Positions 28,423 through 40,005 of a stretch of DNA of 64,000 nt are shown piece after piece (the first letter of the stretch is position 1; each line of letters opens with the position of its first letter). Position numbers and translations under genes: made by a program. Source of the DNA: Glaesserella australis (GTDB lineage Bacteria > Pseudomonadota > Gammaproteobacteria > Enterobacterales > Pasteurellaceae). The notes beneath the pieces are model-generated. The model made no database searches and was not told the DNA's origin. It saw only the letters and a program-made list of their open reading frames with translations. Location of the stretch: contig NZ_PTPX01000009.1 of assembly GCF_003260095.1 (NCBI RefSeq), forward strand, positions 1-64,000. The letters are read 5' to 3'.

Positions 28423-30099
28423 ATGAGCAACGAAGAGATTTTAAACAACGAACACAGCGATGTTCGTGCCAACTTTATTACCCACATTATTGATGAAGAT
28501 TTAGCTTCAGGTAAACACAATAACGTTTATACCCGCTTTCCGCCTGAGCCGAATGGCTATTTGCATATTGGTCACGCTAAGTCGATCTGTTTAAACTTTG
28601 GGATCGCAGAAGATTACAAAGGCTTATGTAACCTACGTTTTGATGATACCAACCCTGTTAAAGAAGATGTGGAATATGTGGATTCCATTAAAGAAGATGT
28701 GAAATGGTTAGGCTTTGAATGGGAAGGCGAGCCACGTTATGCGTCCGATTATTTCGACCAACTTTACGGCTATGCGATTGAGCTTATCAACAAAGGTTTG
28801 GCTTATGTGGACGAACTTTCGCCTGATGAAATGCGTGAATATCGTGGTACATTAACAGAGCCAGGTAAAAACAGCCCTTATCGTGATCGTCCGATTGAAG
28901 AAAACCTTGCGTTATTCGAGAAGATGAAAAACGGCGAAATCGAAGAAGGCAAAATGAGCTTGCGTGCCAAAATTGATATGGCATCGCCGTTTATCGTGAT
29001 GCGTGACCCAGTGCTTTATCGCATTAAATTCGCCAGCCACCACCAAACAGGCGATAAATGGTGCATTTATCCAATGTACGATTTTACCCACTGTATTTCT
29101 GATGCGATTGAGCGTATTACGCACTCTATTTGTACTTTGGAATTCCAGGACAACCGCCGTTTGTATGACTGGGTGTTAGAAAATATCAGTATTGAGCGTC
29201 CGTTGCCACATCAATATGAGTTCTCTCGTTTGAATTTGGAAGGTACATTAACCTCTAAGCGTAAGTTGTTGAAATTAGTTAATAACGGCATTGTGGACGG
29301 TTGGAACGACCCTCGTATGCCGACCATTTCAGGTTTACGCCGTCGTGGTTATACCCCTGCGTCAATCCGTGAGTTCTGCCGTCGTATTGGTGTTACCAAA
29401 CAAGATAACGTGGTGGAATACAGTGCGTTAGAGTCTTGCATTCGTGATGATTTAAATACCAACGCTCCACGTGCAATGGCAGTGATCAACCCTGTGAAAG
29501 TAGTGATTGAAAACTTTGAAGGCGAAGAGTGGCTAACTGCTCCAAATCACCCGAACCGTGAAGAATTGGGTAGCCGTGAATTGCCATTTACCCGTGAATT
29601 GTATATTGATGAAGCGGACTTCCGTGAAGAAGCAAACAAACAGTACAAACGCCTTGTACTAGGTAAAGAAGTGCGTCTGCGTAATGCCTATGTGATTAAA
29701 GCGGAACGTGTGGAGAAAGACGCAAGCGGTAAGATTACGACAATTTATTGCACATACGATCCTGAAACCTTGGGTAAAAACCCTGCAGACGGACGTAAAG
29801 TTAAAGGCGTTATCCACTGGGTTTCTGTGGTGCATAACAAACCAGCAGAGTTCCGTATTTACGATAAACTCTTTACGGTGGCAAACCCAGGGGCAGAAGA
29901 AGATATTTGTTCAGTAGTAAATCCAAACTCTTTAGTGGTCAAACACGGTTTTGTTGAGCCAAGTTTAGCCAACGCCAAAGTAGAACAAGGCTATCAATTT
30001 GAACGTGAAGGTTATTACTGCTTAGACAGCAAAGACGGCAGAGCTGATAATCTCGTGTTTAACTTGACGGTAAGTCTGAAAGAAAGCGTGGCGTTCTAA
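28423..30099 (+). CDS. glnS: Glutaminyl-tRNA synthetase
   Basis: GlnS charges tRNA-Gln directly, so this lineage does not depend on the amidotransferase route. The 558-residue class I synthetase has the HIGH motif (YLHIGHAKS at about 46-54), the KMSKS equivalent LTSKRKL, and a C-terminal anticodon-binding beta-barrel region (about 340-550). Length agrees with the E. coli enzyme. It is monocistronic. Confidence 0.97.
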   Translation: MSNEEILNNEHSDVRANFITHIIDEDLASGKHNNVYTRFPPEPNGYLHIGHAKSICLNFGIAEDYKGLCNLRFDDTNPVKEDVEYVDSIKEDVKWLGFEWEGEPRYASDYFDQLYGYAIELINKGLAYVDELSPDEMREYRGTLTEPGKNSPYRDRPIEENLALFEKMKNGEIEEGKMSLRAKIDMASPFIVMRDPVLYRIKFASHHQTGDKWCIYPMYDFTHCISDAIERITHSICTLEFQDNRRLYDWVLENISIERPLPHQYEFSRLNLEGTLTSKRKLLKLVNNGIVDGWNDPRMPTISGLRRRGYTPASIREFCRRIGVTKQDNVVEYSALESCIRDDLNTNAPRAMAVINPVKVVIENFEGEEWLTAPNHPNREELGSRELPFTRELYIDEADFREEANKQYKRLVLGKEVRLRNAYVIKAERVEKDASGKITTIYCTYDPETLGKNPADGRKVKGVIHWVSVVHNKPAEFRIYDKLFTVANPGAEEDICSVVNPNSLVVKHGFVEPSLANAKVEQGYQFEREGYYCLDSKDGRADNLVFNLTVSLKESVAF

Positions 30100-30131
30100 T
30101 TTTACGGTTGTAGAACTTACACAAACTCCGT

Positions 30132-30157
30132 GTAGGGGCAAGATTTATTCTCACCCG
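30132..30157. repeat. Degenerate GTAGGG-type unit downstream of glnS
   Basis: GTAGGGGCAAGATTTATTC followed by TCACCCG keeps the TTTA loop and the ends of the units at 8331-8401, but its stem is mispaired. It looks like a decayed copy. Confidence 0.5.
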
Positions 30158-30165
30158 AAATACCT

Positions 30166-30206
30166 GAGCTTAAAGTCTCTCATAAAAGGCTTTAAGCTCT
30201 CTTTTC
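30166..30206 (+). terminator. Terminator downstream of glnS
   Basis: GAGCTTAAAG at 30166-30175 pairs with CTTTAAGCTC at 30190-30199, followed by TCTTTTCT. The rest of the gap to 30425 is very AT-rich, with no other gene. Confidence 0.65.
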
Positions 30207-30425
30207 TAAAATAATTAACATTTCTTTCTTCTAATTTTTATTTCCCAAACCTTATAAAGTAATAATTTCCTATTTATTTGATTCAAATAAAAGAATTTAT
30301 TCTTCAACACATTTATTTTTCTTACTAAAAAATTAAAATAGATAATATATTATGTGGAAATCATTCCATTCTTAGCTATAAAAATAACATAGCAAATACT
30401 ACTTATCATAAGAAAAGGTGAGAAA

Positions 30426-32018
30426 ATGACATCATTAGAACAATTAATTAAAGAAGGAAAAGAACTATTTAGAGAAGAACGCTATGATGAAGCAATTAAT
30501 AAACTAAGTCAGGCATTGGGCAATATTACAAATAAAGACTCACATGTACCACAACAAGCTATTATTCATTTCGGGTTAGGTCGTTGTTATTTAAAAAAAG
30601 CTATTCAGACCAAACAATTAGACCTATTTGATAAGATTTATAAGCATTTTACAGAATTGAAAAATTTAATAGCACAACTAGCTGATGGAGAAAATAAAAT
30701 ACACAACCAAATTATTGTCCATCGTTGGTTAGGGCGTTGTTATTTAGAACAAGCTAAGCAAACTAAACAATTAAACTTATTTGATAAGGCTTATAAGTAT
30801 TTTGTAGAATGCCAAAATTTAATAGAGCATCTACCGGAAGGAGAAAATAAGGTACACGAAAAAACTAAGGCTCGCCATTGGTTAGGGGATTTTTATTTCA
30901 AAAAAGCTATTCAAACTAAAGATAAAAAATTATTAGAAAAATATTTTCAAAATAAAAATGAAGGAATTATAAAACAATTACCAACTCAACTTCCTTCAGG
31001 TTTAAAAAACTCGATTGCATCTATTTTAGCTGTATTAAGCATTTCACCTGTTGAGTTTAATAAACCACTGGCACATTATACTAGCCCCCATGTGTGCGAA
31101 AAATTATTAAATATACGTAGAAATAATTCAGAACAAGAAAATGGTCCTAGTCCGATGCGAATGAATAGTTCTACTTATATGAATGATCCATTCGAAGGGA
31201 AATGCTTGGCTGAGTTTTTAGGTCTTCAGGATATCGCATTAGAAAATAAAACCAATTTTTCTGAAAATAATGCATTTTTTACTTGTTTTTCTGCCCGTGT
31301 TAATGATTTAAATCAATTCCGTTTATACGGTAAAGTAGATAATACTGAAGCATCAGGTTGCTGTTTGGTATTTAATAAATATGGTAACTGGATCAAAGAA
31401 CCTGATATCGGTGCTTCTTATGCCAAACTCAATTATACAAACGATGATGAACTCGCTACTACTGAGTGGCAACCATCGTCTAATAATTTACCACTATATC
31501 AAATAGCCTATATTTTTTACCGTGATGACTATGTAAAAAAAGATGAGTACGATATTTTAGATAAAAAAATTTCAGAAAATTTTGGTGTTCGGTTAAAGCC
31601 AATCAGTAATCATAAACAATGGGAAAAAGTAAGAAAACAAAAACTTAGAGAAGCTTTAACAGAATTAAAAGAATTTTTTGAAAAAAACGATGCTAAAAAA
31701 CATAAAGCTGCTTTGGAATATATCCGCTATTTGTTTAAAGACTATGCTTTCCGTGATGAAGAAGAATTTCGTCTACTGAAAATAGAACAGCTCGGTTCAG
31801 ACAACATTCAATATTGTGAAGTAACCAATTCTACATATGTTGAATATGGAGATATTTGTACACAAGTTGATGAAGTTATTTTAGGAACTAATTATGAATA
31901 CACGGAAGAAAACTTAAAAGCGGAAGTATTTTATCACCTTTTAAGAAAAGAATTCCCCAAAATTCAAGTCTCCCATTCATCACTACCAATTGCATCAATA
32001 CAACGTAAAAAGAGCTAA
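30426..32018 (+). CDS. TPR-repeat protein with DUF2971-like C-terminal domain
   Basis: The 530-residue protein is modular. Residues about 1-180 hold helical TPR-like repeats with a 51-residue period (GRCYLKKAIQTKQLDLFDK, then GRCYLEQAKQTKQLNLFDK, then a diverged third copy). Residues about 215-500 resemble DUF2971: HYTS, STYMNDPFEG, FFTCFSARVNDLNQFRLYG, and the late YAFRDEEEFRLL. DUF2971 has no settled function; members occur in accessory regions and sometimes near defence genes. AAGGTGAG precedes the ATG. The gene stands alone between terminators and is much more AT-rich than glnS and maeB, which suggests horizontal gain. Function is not known. Confidence 0.75.
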   Translation: MTSLEQLIKEGKELFREERYDEAINKLSQALGNITNKDSHVPQQAIIHFGLGRCYLKKAIQTKQLDLFDKIYKHFTELKNLIAQLADGENKIHNQIIVHRWLGRCYLEQAKQTKQLNLFDKAYKYFVECQNLIEHLPEGENKVHEKTKARHWLGDFYFKKAIQTKDKKLLEKYFQNKNEGIIKQLPTQLPSGLKNSIASILAVLSISPVEFNKPLAHYTSPHVCEKLLNIRRNNSEQENGPSPMRMNSSTYMNDPFEGKCLAEFLGLQDIALENKTNFSENNAFFTCFSARVNDLNQFRLYGKVDNTEASGCCLVFNKYGNWIKEPDIGASYAKLNYTNDDELATTEWQPSSNNLPLYQIAYIFYRDDYVKKDEYDILDKKISENFGVRLKPISNHKQWEKVRKQKLREALTELKEFFEKNDAKKHKAALEYIRYLFKDYAFRDEEEFRLLKIEQLGSDNIQYCEVTNSTYVEYGDICTQVDEVILGTNYEYTEENLKAEVFYHLLRKEFPKIQVSHSSLPIASIQRKKS

Positions 32019-32053
32019 TCGGCTAATTAGGAAATAGCTACTATTTAACAAAC

Positions 32054-32088
32054 AAAAATGGAGAATGTTACCATCCTCCATTTTTTAT
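32054..32088. terminator. Bidirectional terminator between the DUF2971 gene and maeB
   Basis: AAAAATGGAG / CTCCATTTTT forms a 10-bp stem around a 12-nt loop, between convergent genes and followed by a T-run. Confidence 0.8.
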
Positions 32089-32100
32089 TACCTAAAAATA

Positions 32101-34377
32101 TTACTTCGTTTGCGCCTTAACCGCAGCAAAAGCAACCATGTTGATAATACGGCGAACCGATGAAACAGGGTTGAGAATATGAGCAGATTTGTTCATCCCT
32201 AAGAGAATTGGACCAACTGTAATAGCCGTTGTTGTTGCACGCAACAAGTTATAGCTGATACGTGCGGCTTCCATATTTGGCATGACTAATAAGTTTGCCG
32301 AGCCTTTCAATGGGCTATCTGGCATATAATCACGACGTAATTTCTCAGAGAGTGCTAAATCTCCATGCATTTCACCGTCAATCATCAATTCAGGATCACG
32401 GGCTTTCACAAGCTCTAACACTTTACGCATCTTTGGTGCACCAAGTAGATTAGATGCCCCATAATTTGAGTGAGATAGCAATGCCACTGCCGGCTCAATA
32501 CCAAAACGACGGATCTCACGAGCTGCCATCAATGTAATTTCAGCAAGTTCTTCCGCAGTTGGATCAGCATTGACATAGGTGTCTGTGATGAAAACATTAC
32601 CTGTTGGTAATACAAGGCTGTTTAATGCAGCGGGTACTTTTACGCTTTCTTTTACGCCGATAATATCACGAATAGCTTCTAAATGGCGGCTATAAGTACC
32701 AAACAAGCCACAAACTAAGCCATCCGCATAGCCCATTTCAACTAAAAGGGACGCAATTACGGTAGTATTAGATGTGGTTACACGTTTTGCAATCGCTTCT
32801 GTAATACCACGGCGTTTCATCAGGCTATAGTAACGTTTCCATAATTCTTCATGACGTTCATTGCGTTCATTATCTACAATTTCAAAGTCTTTTCCTGCCA
32901 CAATATGTAAGCCGAGTTTTTTGATTTTTGCAGTAATGATTTCAGAGCGACCAATCAAGATTGGATAAGCAAGTCCCATTGAAACGACTTCTTGCGTTGC
33001 ATGTAAAACTTTATCTTCTTCCCCTTCAGCAAGCACAATGCGTTTAATTTCTGCTTTTGCTTGGCTGAAAATTGGCTTCATAAAAAGATTGGTTTTATAA
33101 ACAAATTGTGTGAGTTTTTCATGATACGCATCCCAATCTGTGATTGGACGTGTTGCAACACCAGATTCCATTGCTGCTTTTGCAACGGCTGGGGCGATAC
33201 GCACAATTAAACGAGGGTCAAATGGGCGTGGAATGATGTAATCAGCACCAAAGGTCGTACCTTCACCACCATAAGCTGATGTCACGACTTCATTTTGCTC
33301 TGCAAGGGCAAGATCTGCAATTGCATACACTGCCGCACGTTTCATTTCTTCATTAATAGTCGTTGCCCCAACATCTAAAGCACCACGGAAAATAAATGGG
33401 AAGCAAAGCACATTATTTACTTGGTTCGGATAATCTGAACGGCCTGTACAGACGATTGCATCAGGGCGAGCTGCTTTGGCTTCAGGTGGGGTAATTTCAG
33501 GGTTTGGATTCGCTAGTGCAAGAATGATTGGGTGGGCTGCCATGGTGCGAACCATATCTTGCGTCAATGCCCCTGCTGCTGAACAACCAAGGAAAATATC
33601 TGCATTCGGCATTGCATCGCCTAATGTGCGCCAACCATTATCTTCAATCGCATAATGTTTTTTGGTCTCATCCATACGATCGTCACGATCTTTGTAGATC
33701 ACACCTTTTGAGTCACATACCACGATATTTTCACGTTTCATCCCAAGAGAAACAAGCAAATTCAAGCATGCAATTGATGCCGCACCTGCCCCTGATGCCA
33801 CTAAACGCACATCTTCAATTTTTTTATCAACAATACGTAATGCGTTGATGACAGCGGCTGCACTGATAATTGCTGTACCGTGTTGGTCATCGTGGAATAC
33901 TGGAATATTCATGCGCTCACGCAATTTTTGTTCAATATAGAAACACTCTGGCGCTTTAATATCTTCAAGGTTGATACCGCCAAAGGTTGGCTCTAGAGAA
34001 GCAATAATTTCAACGAGTTTTTCAGGATCTTTCTCATTGATTTCAATATCAAAGACATCAATACCAGCAAATTTTTTAAAGAGAACCCCCTTCCCTTCCA
34101 TAACAGGTTTACCTGCTAACGCACCGATATTGCCTAAACCTAATACGGCAGTTCCGTTTGAAATTACAGCGACTAAGTTTCCTTTTGATGTATAACGATA
34201 AGCTGCTGAAGGATCTTTCTCAATTTCTAAACAAGGCTCTGCCACCCCTGGTGAATAAGCTAAAGCAAGATCGCGTTGTGTTGCAAGAGATTTAGTTGGA
34301 GTTACTTCAATTTTACCTGGAATAGGAAATTCATGAAAATCAAGTGCTGCTTGGCGTAATTGAGATTTATCATCCAT
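32101..34377 (-). CDS. maeB: NADP-dependent malic enzyme with phosphotransacetylase-like domain
   Basis: MaeB decarboxylates malate to pyruvate with NADP+. The 758-residue protein has the malic enzyme N- and NAD-binding domains (about 1-425: [40 protein letters not shown]) and a C-terminal phosphotransacetylase-like domain (about 430-758), which in E. coli MaeB is regulatory and senses acetyl-CoA. It is divergent from ilvI, and a perfect CRP half-site pair lies between them. Confidence 0.95.
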   Translation of the reverse strand: MDDKSQLRQAALDFHEFPIPGKIEVTPTKSLATQRDLALAYSPGVAEPCLEIEKDPSAAYRYTSKGNLVAVISNGTAVLGLGNIGALAGKPVMEGKGVLFKKFAGIDVFDIEINEKDPEKLVEIIASLEPTFGGINLEDIKAPECFYIEQKLRERMNIPVFHDDQHGTAIISAAAVINALRIVDKKIEDVRLVASGAGAASIACLNLLVSLGMKRENIVVCDSKGVIYKDRDDRMDETKKHYAIEDNGWRTLGDAMPNADIFLGCSAAGALTQDMVRTMAAHPIILALANPNPEITPPEAKAARPDAIVCTGRSDYPNQVNNVLCFPFIFRGALDVGATTINEEMKRAAVYAIADLALAEQNEVVTSAYGGEGTTFGADYIIPRPFDPRLIVRIAPAVAKAAMESGVATRPITDWDAYHEKLTQFVYKTNLFMKPIFSQAKAEIKRIVLAEGEEDKVLHATQEVVSMGLAYPILIGRSEIITAKIKKLGLHIVAGKDFEIVDNERNERHEELWKRYYSLMKRRGITEAIAKRVTTSNTTVIASLLVEMGYADGLVCGLFGTYSRHLEAIRDIIGVKESVKVPAALNSLVLPTGNVFITDTYVNADPTAEELAEITLMAAREIRRFGIEPAVALLSHSNYGASNLLGAPKMRKVLELVKARDPELMIDGEMHGDLALSEKLRRDYMPDSPLKGSANLLVMPNMEAARISYNLLRATTTAITVGPILLGMNKSAHILNPVSSVRRIINMVAFAAVKAQTK

Positions 34378-34533
34378 AGTTAATCCTTCTTTTAAAAAAA
34401 TGGGTCACTGTCATTCTACCTTAAATCGCTAGTGATATTTTGTGATGTAGTTCTAAATTTTTAGAATTTGTTAAAAATAGATATTGCTCTAATCCCCCAC
34501 AGAATCAGCTCGCATCAATTATCTCACTCATTT

Positions 34534-34553
34534 AATGTGATCTTTATCACATT
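34534..34553. promoter_or_regulatory. CRP-cAMP binding site between maeB and ilvI
   Basis: The core TGTGATCTTTATCACA at 34536-34551 has both CRP half-sites perfect (TGTGA-N6-TCACA), with flanking A/T bases that extend the symmetry. It is 157 nt from the maeB start and 243 nt from the ilvI start, so maeB is the more likely target. The remaining 418-nt gap is AT-rich, with an uptake signal near 34713 and no other gene. Confidence 0.8.
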
Positions 34554-34795
34554 TTATAAATGTTTATTATATTTTATGGATTTTATAAAAATCGGTACAA
34601 GCTGCCAAAAAAGTAAAAATAACAAGATTTATATACATAAAAATCCAATTTTTTAGATTTTATAGAAAATTATTCTGCAACAATAGGTATTTGATTAATA
34701 TTGAACCTATAGACAAGCGGTTAGATTTCTTGCAAAATTTGCAACATCTTGTTTGTAAGAACAAACCCTAATTTTGTATTTAGTTGGAGGATTTA

Positions 34796-36517
34796 ATGAA
34801 AAAACTTTCAGGCGCTGAAATGATTGTGCAATCCTTGCGTGACGAGGGCGTAGAATATGTCTTTGGTTACCCTGGTGGCTCAGTTCTTGATATTTATGAT
34901 GCTATTCATACGTTAGGTGGCATCAAGCACGTACTTGTTCGCCATGAACAAGCTGCGGTACACATGGCTGATGGCTATGCTCGTTCAACGGGTAAAGTCG
35001 GCTGCGTATTAGTGACATCAGGTCCTGGTGCAACCAATGCGATTACCGGGATTGCCACCGCTTATTCGGACTCTATTCCTCTTGTGGTATTTTCAGGGCA
35101 AGTTCCTTCAAGCTTAATTGGTAGTGATGCATTCCAAGAGTGCGATATGGTAGGTATCTCTCGCCCTGTGGTTAAACACAGTTTCCTTGTTACAAATCCT
35201 GAAGAAATTCCTGAAATTGTGAAAAAGGCATTCTATATCGCTTCAACGGGTCGTCCTGGTCCTGTGGTGATTGATGTACCAAAAGATATGGTAAACCCTG
35301 CAAATAAGTTTAACTATAGCTATCCAAAAGATGTGGCATTACGCTCTTATAACCCGACAGTTCAAGGACATAAGGGACAGATCAAAAAAGCGTTAAAAGC
35401 AATTCTAGTAGCCAAAAAACCAGTGCTTTTTGTGGGTGGGGGTGCGGTGATTTCTGAATCTAATCAAGAACTTACCGAATTTGCACAAAAACTTAATTTA
35501 CCTGTTACTAGCTCTTTAATGGGTTTGGGGGCTTATCCGAGTACCGATAAACAGTTCTTAGGAATGTTAGGAATGCACGGCACTTACGAGGCCAACAATG
35601 CAATGCATGAAAGTGATTTGATTTTAGGTATCGGAGTACGTTTTGATGATCGTACCACCAATAACCTTACAAAATATTGCCCGAATGCGAAAGTCATTCA
35701 CGTGGATATTGATCCTGCATCTATTTCAAAAACCGTACCTGCCTATATTCCAATCGTTGGTGATGCAAAATTTGTGTTAGAAGAATTTTTAGCCTTATTG
35801 GGTGAAGAAAATCTTGCAAAAAGTCAGGCAGATCTGACCGCTTGGTGGGAACAAATTAATGTATGGAGAGCGAAACAGTGCTTGCGTTTTGAGCAAGGGG
35901 ATGTGATTAAACCACAGCAAGTAATTCAAACGATTTACAAATTAACTAAAGGCGACGCTTATGTAGCATCTGATGTAGGGCAACACCAAATGTTTGCAGC
36001 ACTTCACTACCCATTCGATAAGCCACGTCGTTGGATCAACTCAGGTGGTCTAGGTACCATGGGCTTTGGTTTACCTGCTGCGATGGGCGTAAAATTTGCA
36101 CATCCTGAAGCAACGGTTGTGTGTGTTACGGGCGATGGCAGTATTCAGATGAATATTCAAGAACTATCTACCGCAAAACAATATGATACGCCAGTTGTGA
36201 TCGTGAGTTTAAATAACCGTTTCTTAGGCATGGTAAAACAGTGGCAAGACATTATTTATGCAGGTCGTCACTCGCAATCTTATATGAATTCATTGCCTGA
36301 TTTCGTTAAACTTGCGGAGGCTTATGGACACGTTGGTATTCAAATCAACACCCCTGATGAGCTAGAAGAAAAAATGGCTCAAGCCTTTGCCATCAAAGAC
36401 AAATTGGTGTTTGTGGATGTATTGGTCGATGAAACGGAACACGTTTACCCAATGCAAATTCGTGGTGAATCAATGAAAGATATGATGTTAAGCAAAACGG
36501 AGAGAACAGATGCGTAG
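34796..36517 (+). CDS. ilvI: Acetolactate synthase large subunit
   Basis: The ThDP- and FAD-dependent catalytic subunit makes acetolactate or acetohydroxybutyrate for valine, leucine and isoleucine synthesis. The 573-residue protein shows the catalytic glutamate in [16 protein letters not shown], the ThDP motif [12 protein letters not shown] and the FAD region. The frame opens at a TTG at 34784, but that lies in the Shine-Dalgarno GGAGG, so the ATG at 34796 is used. ilvH overlaps its 3' end. Among the enteric isozymes it is closest to IlvI (AHAS III). Confidence 0.95.
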   Translation: MKKLSGAEMIVQSLRDEGVEYVFGYPGGSVLDIYDAIHTLGGIKHVLVRHEQAAVHMADGYARSTGKVGCVLVTSGPGATNAITGIATAYSDSIPLVVFSGQVPSSLIGSDAFQECDMVGISRPVVKHSFLVTNPEEIPEIVKKAFYIASTGRPGPVVIDVPKDMVNPANKFNYSYPKDVALRSYNPTVQGHKGQIKKALKAILVAKKPVLFVGGGAVISESNQELTEFAQKLNLPVTSSLMGLGAYPSTDKQFLGMLGMHGTYEANNAMHESDLILGIGVRFDDRTTNNLTKYCPNAKVIHVDIDPASISKTVPAYIPIVGDAKFVLEEFLALLGEENLAKSQADLTAWWEQINVWRAKQCLRFEQGDVIKPQQVIQTIYKLTKGDAYVASDVGQHQMFAALHYPFDKPRRWINSGGLGTMGFGLPAAMGVKFAHPEATVVCVTGDGSIQMNIQELSTAKQYDTPVVIVSLNNRFLGMVKQWQDIIYAGRHSQSYMNSLPDFVKLAEAYGHVGIQINTPDELEEKMAQAFAIKDKLVFVDVLVDETEHVYPMQIRGESMKDMMLSKTERTDA

Positions 36518-37001
36518 AACATTATCCGTCTTATTAGAAAATGAATCAGGGGCGTTATCCCGTGTGGTTGGGCTATTCTCTCAACGTGGTTTTAACATTG
36601 AAAGCTTAACTGTTGCCCCAACTGATGACCCAAGTTTATCCCGTATGACCATTGTGGCACAAGGTGATGAACAAGTTTTAGAACAGATCGAAAAACAGCT
36701 ACATAAACTCATCGATATTTTCAAAGTGATTAACTTAAGCCACTGTGAACATATTGAGCGTGAAGTGTTATTACTGAAAGTCCGAGCAGTCGGTAGTGCG
36801 CGTGATGAAATCAAACGTATGGCAGATATTTTCCGTGGTCAAATCGTGGATATTACGCCTAAGCAATATACCATCCAGCTTGCCGGAACAAGCGATAAAC
36901 TCAATGCGTTTATTGATGCAGTAAAAGCAGAGACGACGATTATTGAAATTGTTCGTTCAGGGGTGATTAGCCTTTCTCGTGGTGAGAAAAACAATCTCTA
37001 A
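36510..37001 (+). CDS. ilvH: Acetolactate synthase regulatory subunit
   Basis: The small subunit activates IlvI and gives valine feedback inhibition. The 163-residue protein has the N-terminal ACT domain ([26 protein letters not shown]) and the second regulatory domain. It overlaps ilvI by eight bases and ends at a terminator. Confidence 0.96.
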   Translation: MRRTLSVLLENESGALSRVVGLFSQRGFNIESLTVAPTDDPSLSRMTIVAQGDEQVLEQIEKQLHKLIDIFKVINLSHCEHIEREVLLLKVRAVGSARDEIKRMADIFRGQIVDITPKQYTIQLAGTSDKLNAFIDAVKAETTIIEIVRSGVISLSRGEKNNL

Positions 37002-37004
37002 CAA

Positions 37005-37036
37005 ATTAGGGGACATTGAGTCCCCTAATCTTTTTT
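37005..37036. terminator. Terminator between ilvH and polA
   Basis: ATTAGGGGAC / GTCCCCTAAT around ATTGA is followed by CTTTTTT for ilvH, between convergent genes. Confidence 0.88.
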
Positions 37037-39890
37037 AATGGGCTTCATCCCAATTACTGCCCACGCCCACTTCCGCAATCAGTGGCACTTTTAAGGCAAT
37101 GGCTTTTTCCATTTCGGATTTAATCAGTTGCGTATAATGCTCGACTCTATCGGCTTTGACTTCAAATACCAATTCATCGTGAACTTGCATAATCATTGCA
37201 ATATCATCACAATTTCTGACCGCTTGATCGATGCCGATCATTGCCACTTTGATAATATCTGCCGCCGTGCCTTGCATCGGGGCGTTGATTGCTACACGCT
37301 CTGCCGCTTTGCGTCTCATTTGGTTGCTCGAATTAATTTCAGGCAGATACAAACGACGACCAAACAGGGTCTCAACATAGCCTTTTTCCGCCGCTTTTTC
37401 ACGAATATCTAACATAAACTGTTGAACCGCTGGATAGCGTTGGAAATACAGCTCCATATATTTTTTAGCGTCCGTTCGAGAAATACCGAGTTGGTTAGAT
37501 AAGCCAAACTCCGACATTCCGTAGATCAAGCCAAAGTTAATCGCTTTCGCACTGCGGCGTTGTTCGCTAGTGACTTCGTCCAACGGCACGCCGAAAATCT
37601 CGGCTGCAGTTGAGCGGTGAATATCTTTGCCGTCCGCAAAGGCTTTAATCATATTCGCATCATTAGCAAGGTGAGCCATAATGCGTAGCTCAATTTGTGA
37701 ATAGTCGGCGGCTAAAATTTGATAACCTTCACGGGCAATAAAGGCTTGACGAATACGTCTGCCCTGCTCGTTGCGGATCGGAATGTTCTGCAAGTTCGGA
37801 TCGCTTGATGAAAGTCGCCCTGTTGCTGTTACCGCTTGATGATAAGAGGTATGCACTCGCCCTGTTTGTGCGTTGATCATCTGTGGCAATTTGTCGGTGT
37901 AGGTCGATTTGAGTTTGCTCAAGCCACGATGTTCCATTAACAACACAGGCACTTGATGCCCCATTTGTGCCAACTCTTCCAACACTTCTTCGTTAGTGGA
38001 CGGCGCGCCTTTCGGGGTTTTCTTCAACACAGGCAAGCCTAATTTGTTGAACAAAATCTCTTGTAGCTGTTTGGTGGACGCAAGGTTAAACACTTCGCCT
38101 GCTTCTTGATGAACCTGCTGTTCTAGCTCAATCAAACGCTGTTCAATTTCCGCTGAATGTGCCAACAGTTTGGCAGGATCGATCAACACGCCATTGCGTT
38201 CTACACGAGACAACACGCTAACCAACGGCATTTCGATCTGCTCAAACAGTTTCACCAATTCAGGCGTTTTTTGTAGTTCAGACCATAAAAGTTGGTGCAA
38301 TTTCATCGTGATTTCGGCATCTTCGCCAGCGTATTCAGTGGCTTTGTCGAGCGGAATTTGGTCAAAGGTAAGCTGATTTTTGCCCTTGCCTGCCAGCTCT
38401 TCAAATGGAATGGTGGTATGCCCTAAATAGCGTTGAGCCAACTCGTCCATATTATGCCGTCCTGTGCTGTCAAGGGTGTAAGATTGCAACATCGTATCAA
38501 ACGCCACGCCTTGTAGCTCAATGCCGTTGCGAGCAAAAATGGTTAAATCGTATTTGATATTCTGCCCGATTTTACGAATGCTCGGGTTCTCTAAAATCGG
38601 CTTGAGCTGTGCCAAACAGTCCGCTTTGTTGAGCTGATTTGGGAGCAACACGTCCGTCTCTTCGCTTTCATTTTCGCTGTCGCCAAACAGATCGACCTGT
38701 GTTGGTTGAGCCACTCTGCCCTTGTGTGCCAACGGAATATAACAGGCTTCGCCACTTTCCAAACCAAAGGAAATACCGACCAAATTCGCTTGCATTGCAT
38801 CAAGGTTATCCGTTTCGGTATCGACTGCTACTAGCTCCGCCGCCTGCAATTTCTCCAACCAGTTGCTGAACAATTCAGGGGTATTTACGCAATCGTAAGC
38901 GGTGCGATCTATCTCAATTTTTGCAAATTTTTTCTCAGAAGTGACCGCTTGTGTCGCTTGATAATTGTTCGGGATCTTCTCCGCTGCCGTTTGGGTAACA
39001 GGGTTGGCATCGTTCATCACTTCATTCAGCCAACGTTTAAATTCATAACGCCCAAAGAGTTCCACCAGCTGATCTCGCTGTTGCGGTTGGGTGAGCAGTT
39101 GATCGTGGGTCACATCAAGGGGAACATCGGTTTTAATCGTGGCTAACAAATAAGAGAGAGCCGCCGTTTCTTTTTCGGCTTCAAGTTTCGGGGCAAAAGT
39201 TTTCGCTCCACGAAAGCCCAACTCCGCCACTTTATCTAAGTTGGCATAAATCGCTTTCATCGAGCCAATCCCTTGTAGCAAGGCAATCGCCGTCTTTTCG
39301 CCCACGCCTTTCACGCCTGGAATGTTATCGGACGAATCGCCAAGCAGGGCGAGATAGTCAATAATCAATTCAGGCGGAATGCCGTATTTTTCAATCACGC
39401 CCTCACGGTCGAGCAAAGTGTTGTTCATCGTGTTAATCAGCATAATATGATCGTTCACTAGTTGAGCCATATCTTTATCGCCCGTACTGATTAAAACGTG
39501 CTTGCCTGCTTGTGCCGCTTGCACCGCAAGAGTGCCGATCACATCGTCTGCTTCCACACCTTCAATGGATAACAGCGGAATACCGAGTGCTTTAATCATT
39601 GCGTGTAACGGCTGAATTTGCGAACGTAGCTCATCAGGCATCGGCGGACGGTGAGATTTGTACTGCTCAAACAGTTCATCACGAAACGTTTTGCCTTTCG
39701 CATCAAACACCACAGCAATATGGCTCGGCTCGACCTGTGCAATCAAACTTTTTAACATATTCAACACACCATACATCGCCCCCGTCGGTTCTCCCTGTTT
39801 GTTAGTTAAAGGGGGAAATGCGTGGAATGCACGGTATAAATAGGACGACCCGTCCACCAAAACAAGCGGATTTTGTGCGATAGTTGCCAT
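37035..39890 (-). CDS. polA: DNA polymerase I
   Basis: PolA removes RNA primers and fills gaps in replication and repair. The 951-residue protein has all three parts: an N-terminal 5' nuclease (about 1-300, with [10 protein letters not shown] and GDKDMAQLV), a proofreading 3'-5' exonuclease whose acidic residues are kept in [13 protein letters not shown], and the family A polymerase ([37 protein letters not shown]). It is about 20 residues longer than E. coli PolA, mainly in the middle linker. An uptake signal lies within the reading frame near 38944. Confidence 0.97.
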   Translation of the reverse strand: MATIAQNPLVLVDGSSYLYRAFHAFPPLTNKQGEPTGAMYGVLNMLKSLIAQVEPSHIAVVFDAKGKTFRDELFEQYKSHRPPMPDELRSQIQPLHAMIKALGIPLLSIEGVEADDVIGTLAVQAAQAGKHVLISTGDKDMAQLVNDHIMLINTMNNTLLDREGVIEKYGIPPELIIDYLALLGDSSDNIPGVKGVGEKTAIALLQGIGSMKAIYANLDKVAELGFRGAKTFAPKLEAEKETAALSYLLATIKTDVPLDVTHDQLLTQPQQRDQLVELFGRYEFKRWLNEVMNDANPVTQTAAEKIPNNYQATQAVTSEKKFAKIEIDRTAYDCVNTPELFSNWLEKLQAAELVAVDTETDNLDAMQANLVGISFGLESGEACYIPLAHKGRVAQPTQVDLFGDSENESEETDVLLPNQLNKADCLAQLKPILENPSIRKIGQNIKYDLTIFARNGIELQGVAFDTMLQSYTLDSTGRHNMDELAQRYLGHTTIPFEELAGKGKNQLTFDQIPLDKATEYAGEDAEITMKLHQLLWSELQKTPELVKLFEQIEMPLVSVLSRVERNGVLIDPAKLLAHSAEIEQRLIELEQQVHQEAGEVFNLASTKQLQEILFNKLGLPVLKKTPKGAPSTNEEVLEELAQMGHQVPVLLMEHRGLSKLKSTYTDKLPQMINAQTGRVHTSYHQAVTATGRLSSSDPNLQNIPIRNEQGRRIRQAFIAREGYQILAADYSQIELRIMAHLANDANMIKAFADGKDIHRSTAAEIFGVPLDEVTSEQRRSAKAINFGLIYGMSEFGLSNQLGISRTDAKKYMELYFQRYPAVQQFMLDIREKAAEKGYVETLFGRRLYLPEINSSNQMRRKAAERVAINAPMQGTAADIIKVAMIGIDQAVRNCDDIAMIMQVHDELVFEVKADRVEHYTQLIKSEMEKAIALKVPLIAEVGVGSNWDEAH

Positions 39891-39972
39891 TGAAACTCTC
39901 TTTAGTATAGAAAAAATCGATCTGAAAATTGGGCGGTATTATAGCGAAAATGTGGGGGAAATTGGGAATTAA

Positions 39973-39999
39973 TATAGGGTGAGAAAATCTCACCCTATA
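39973..39999 (-). terminator. Hairpin downstream of aroA
   Basis: TATAGGGTGAGA / TCTCACCCTATA forms a 12-bp stem around AAA, just after the aroA stop on the minus strand. The T-tract is weak. Confidence 0.6.
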
Positions 40000-40005
40000 A
40001 ATTAC

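Noticed and set aside
34468-34656. 62-residue open frame upstream of ilvI as a leader peptide
   Set aside because: It has no run of Ile, Leu or Val codons and no terminator/antiterminator pair follows, so attenuation is not supported.
34784-34796. TTG codon as the start of ilvI
   Set aside because: The TTG is part of the Shine-Dalgarno sequence of the ATG at 34796; the same trap occurs at nanQ (16567).
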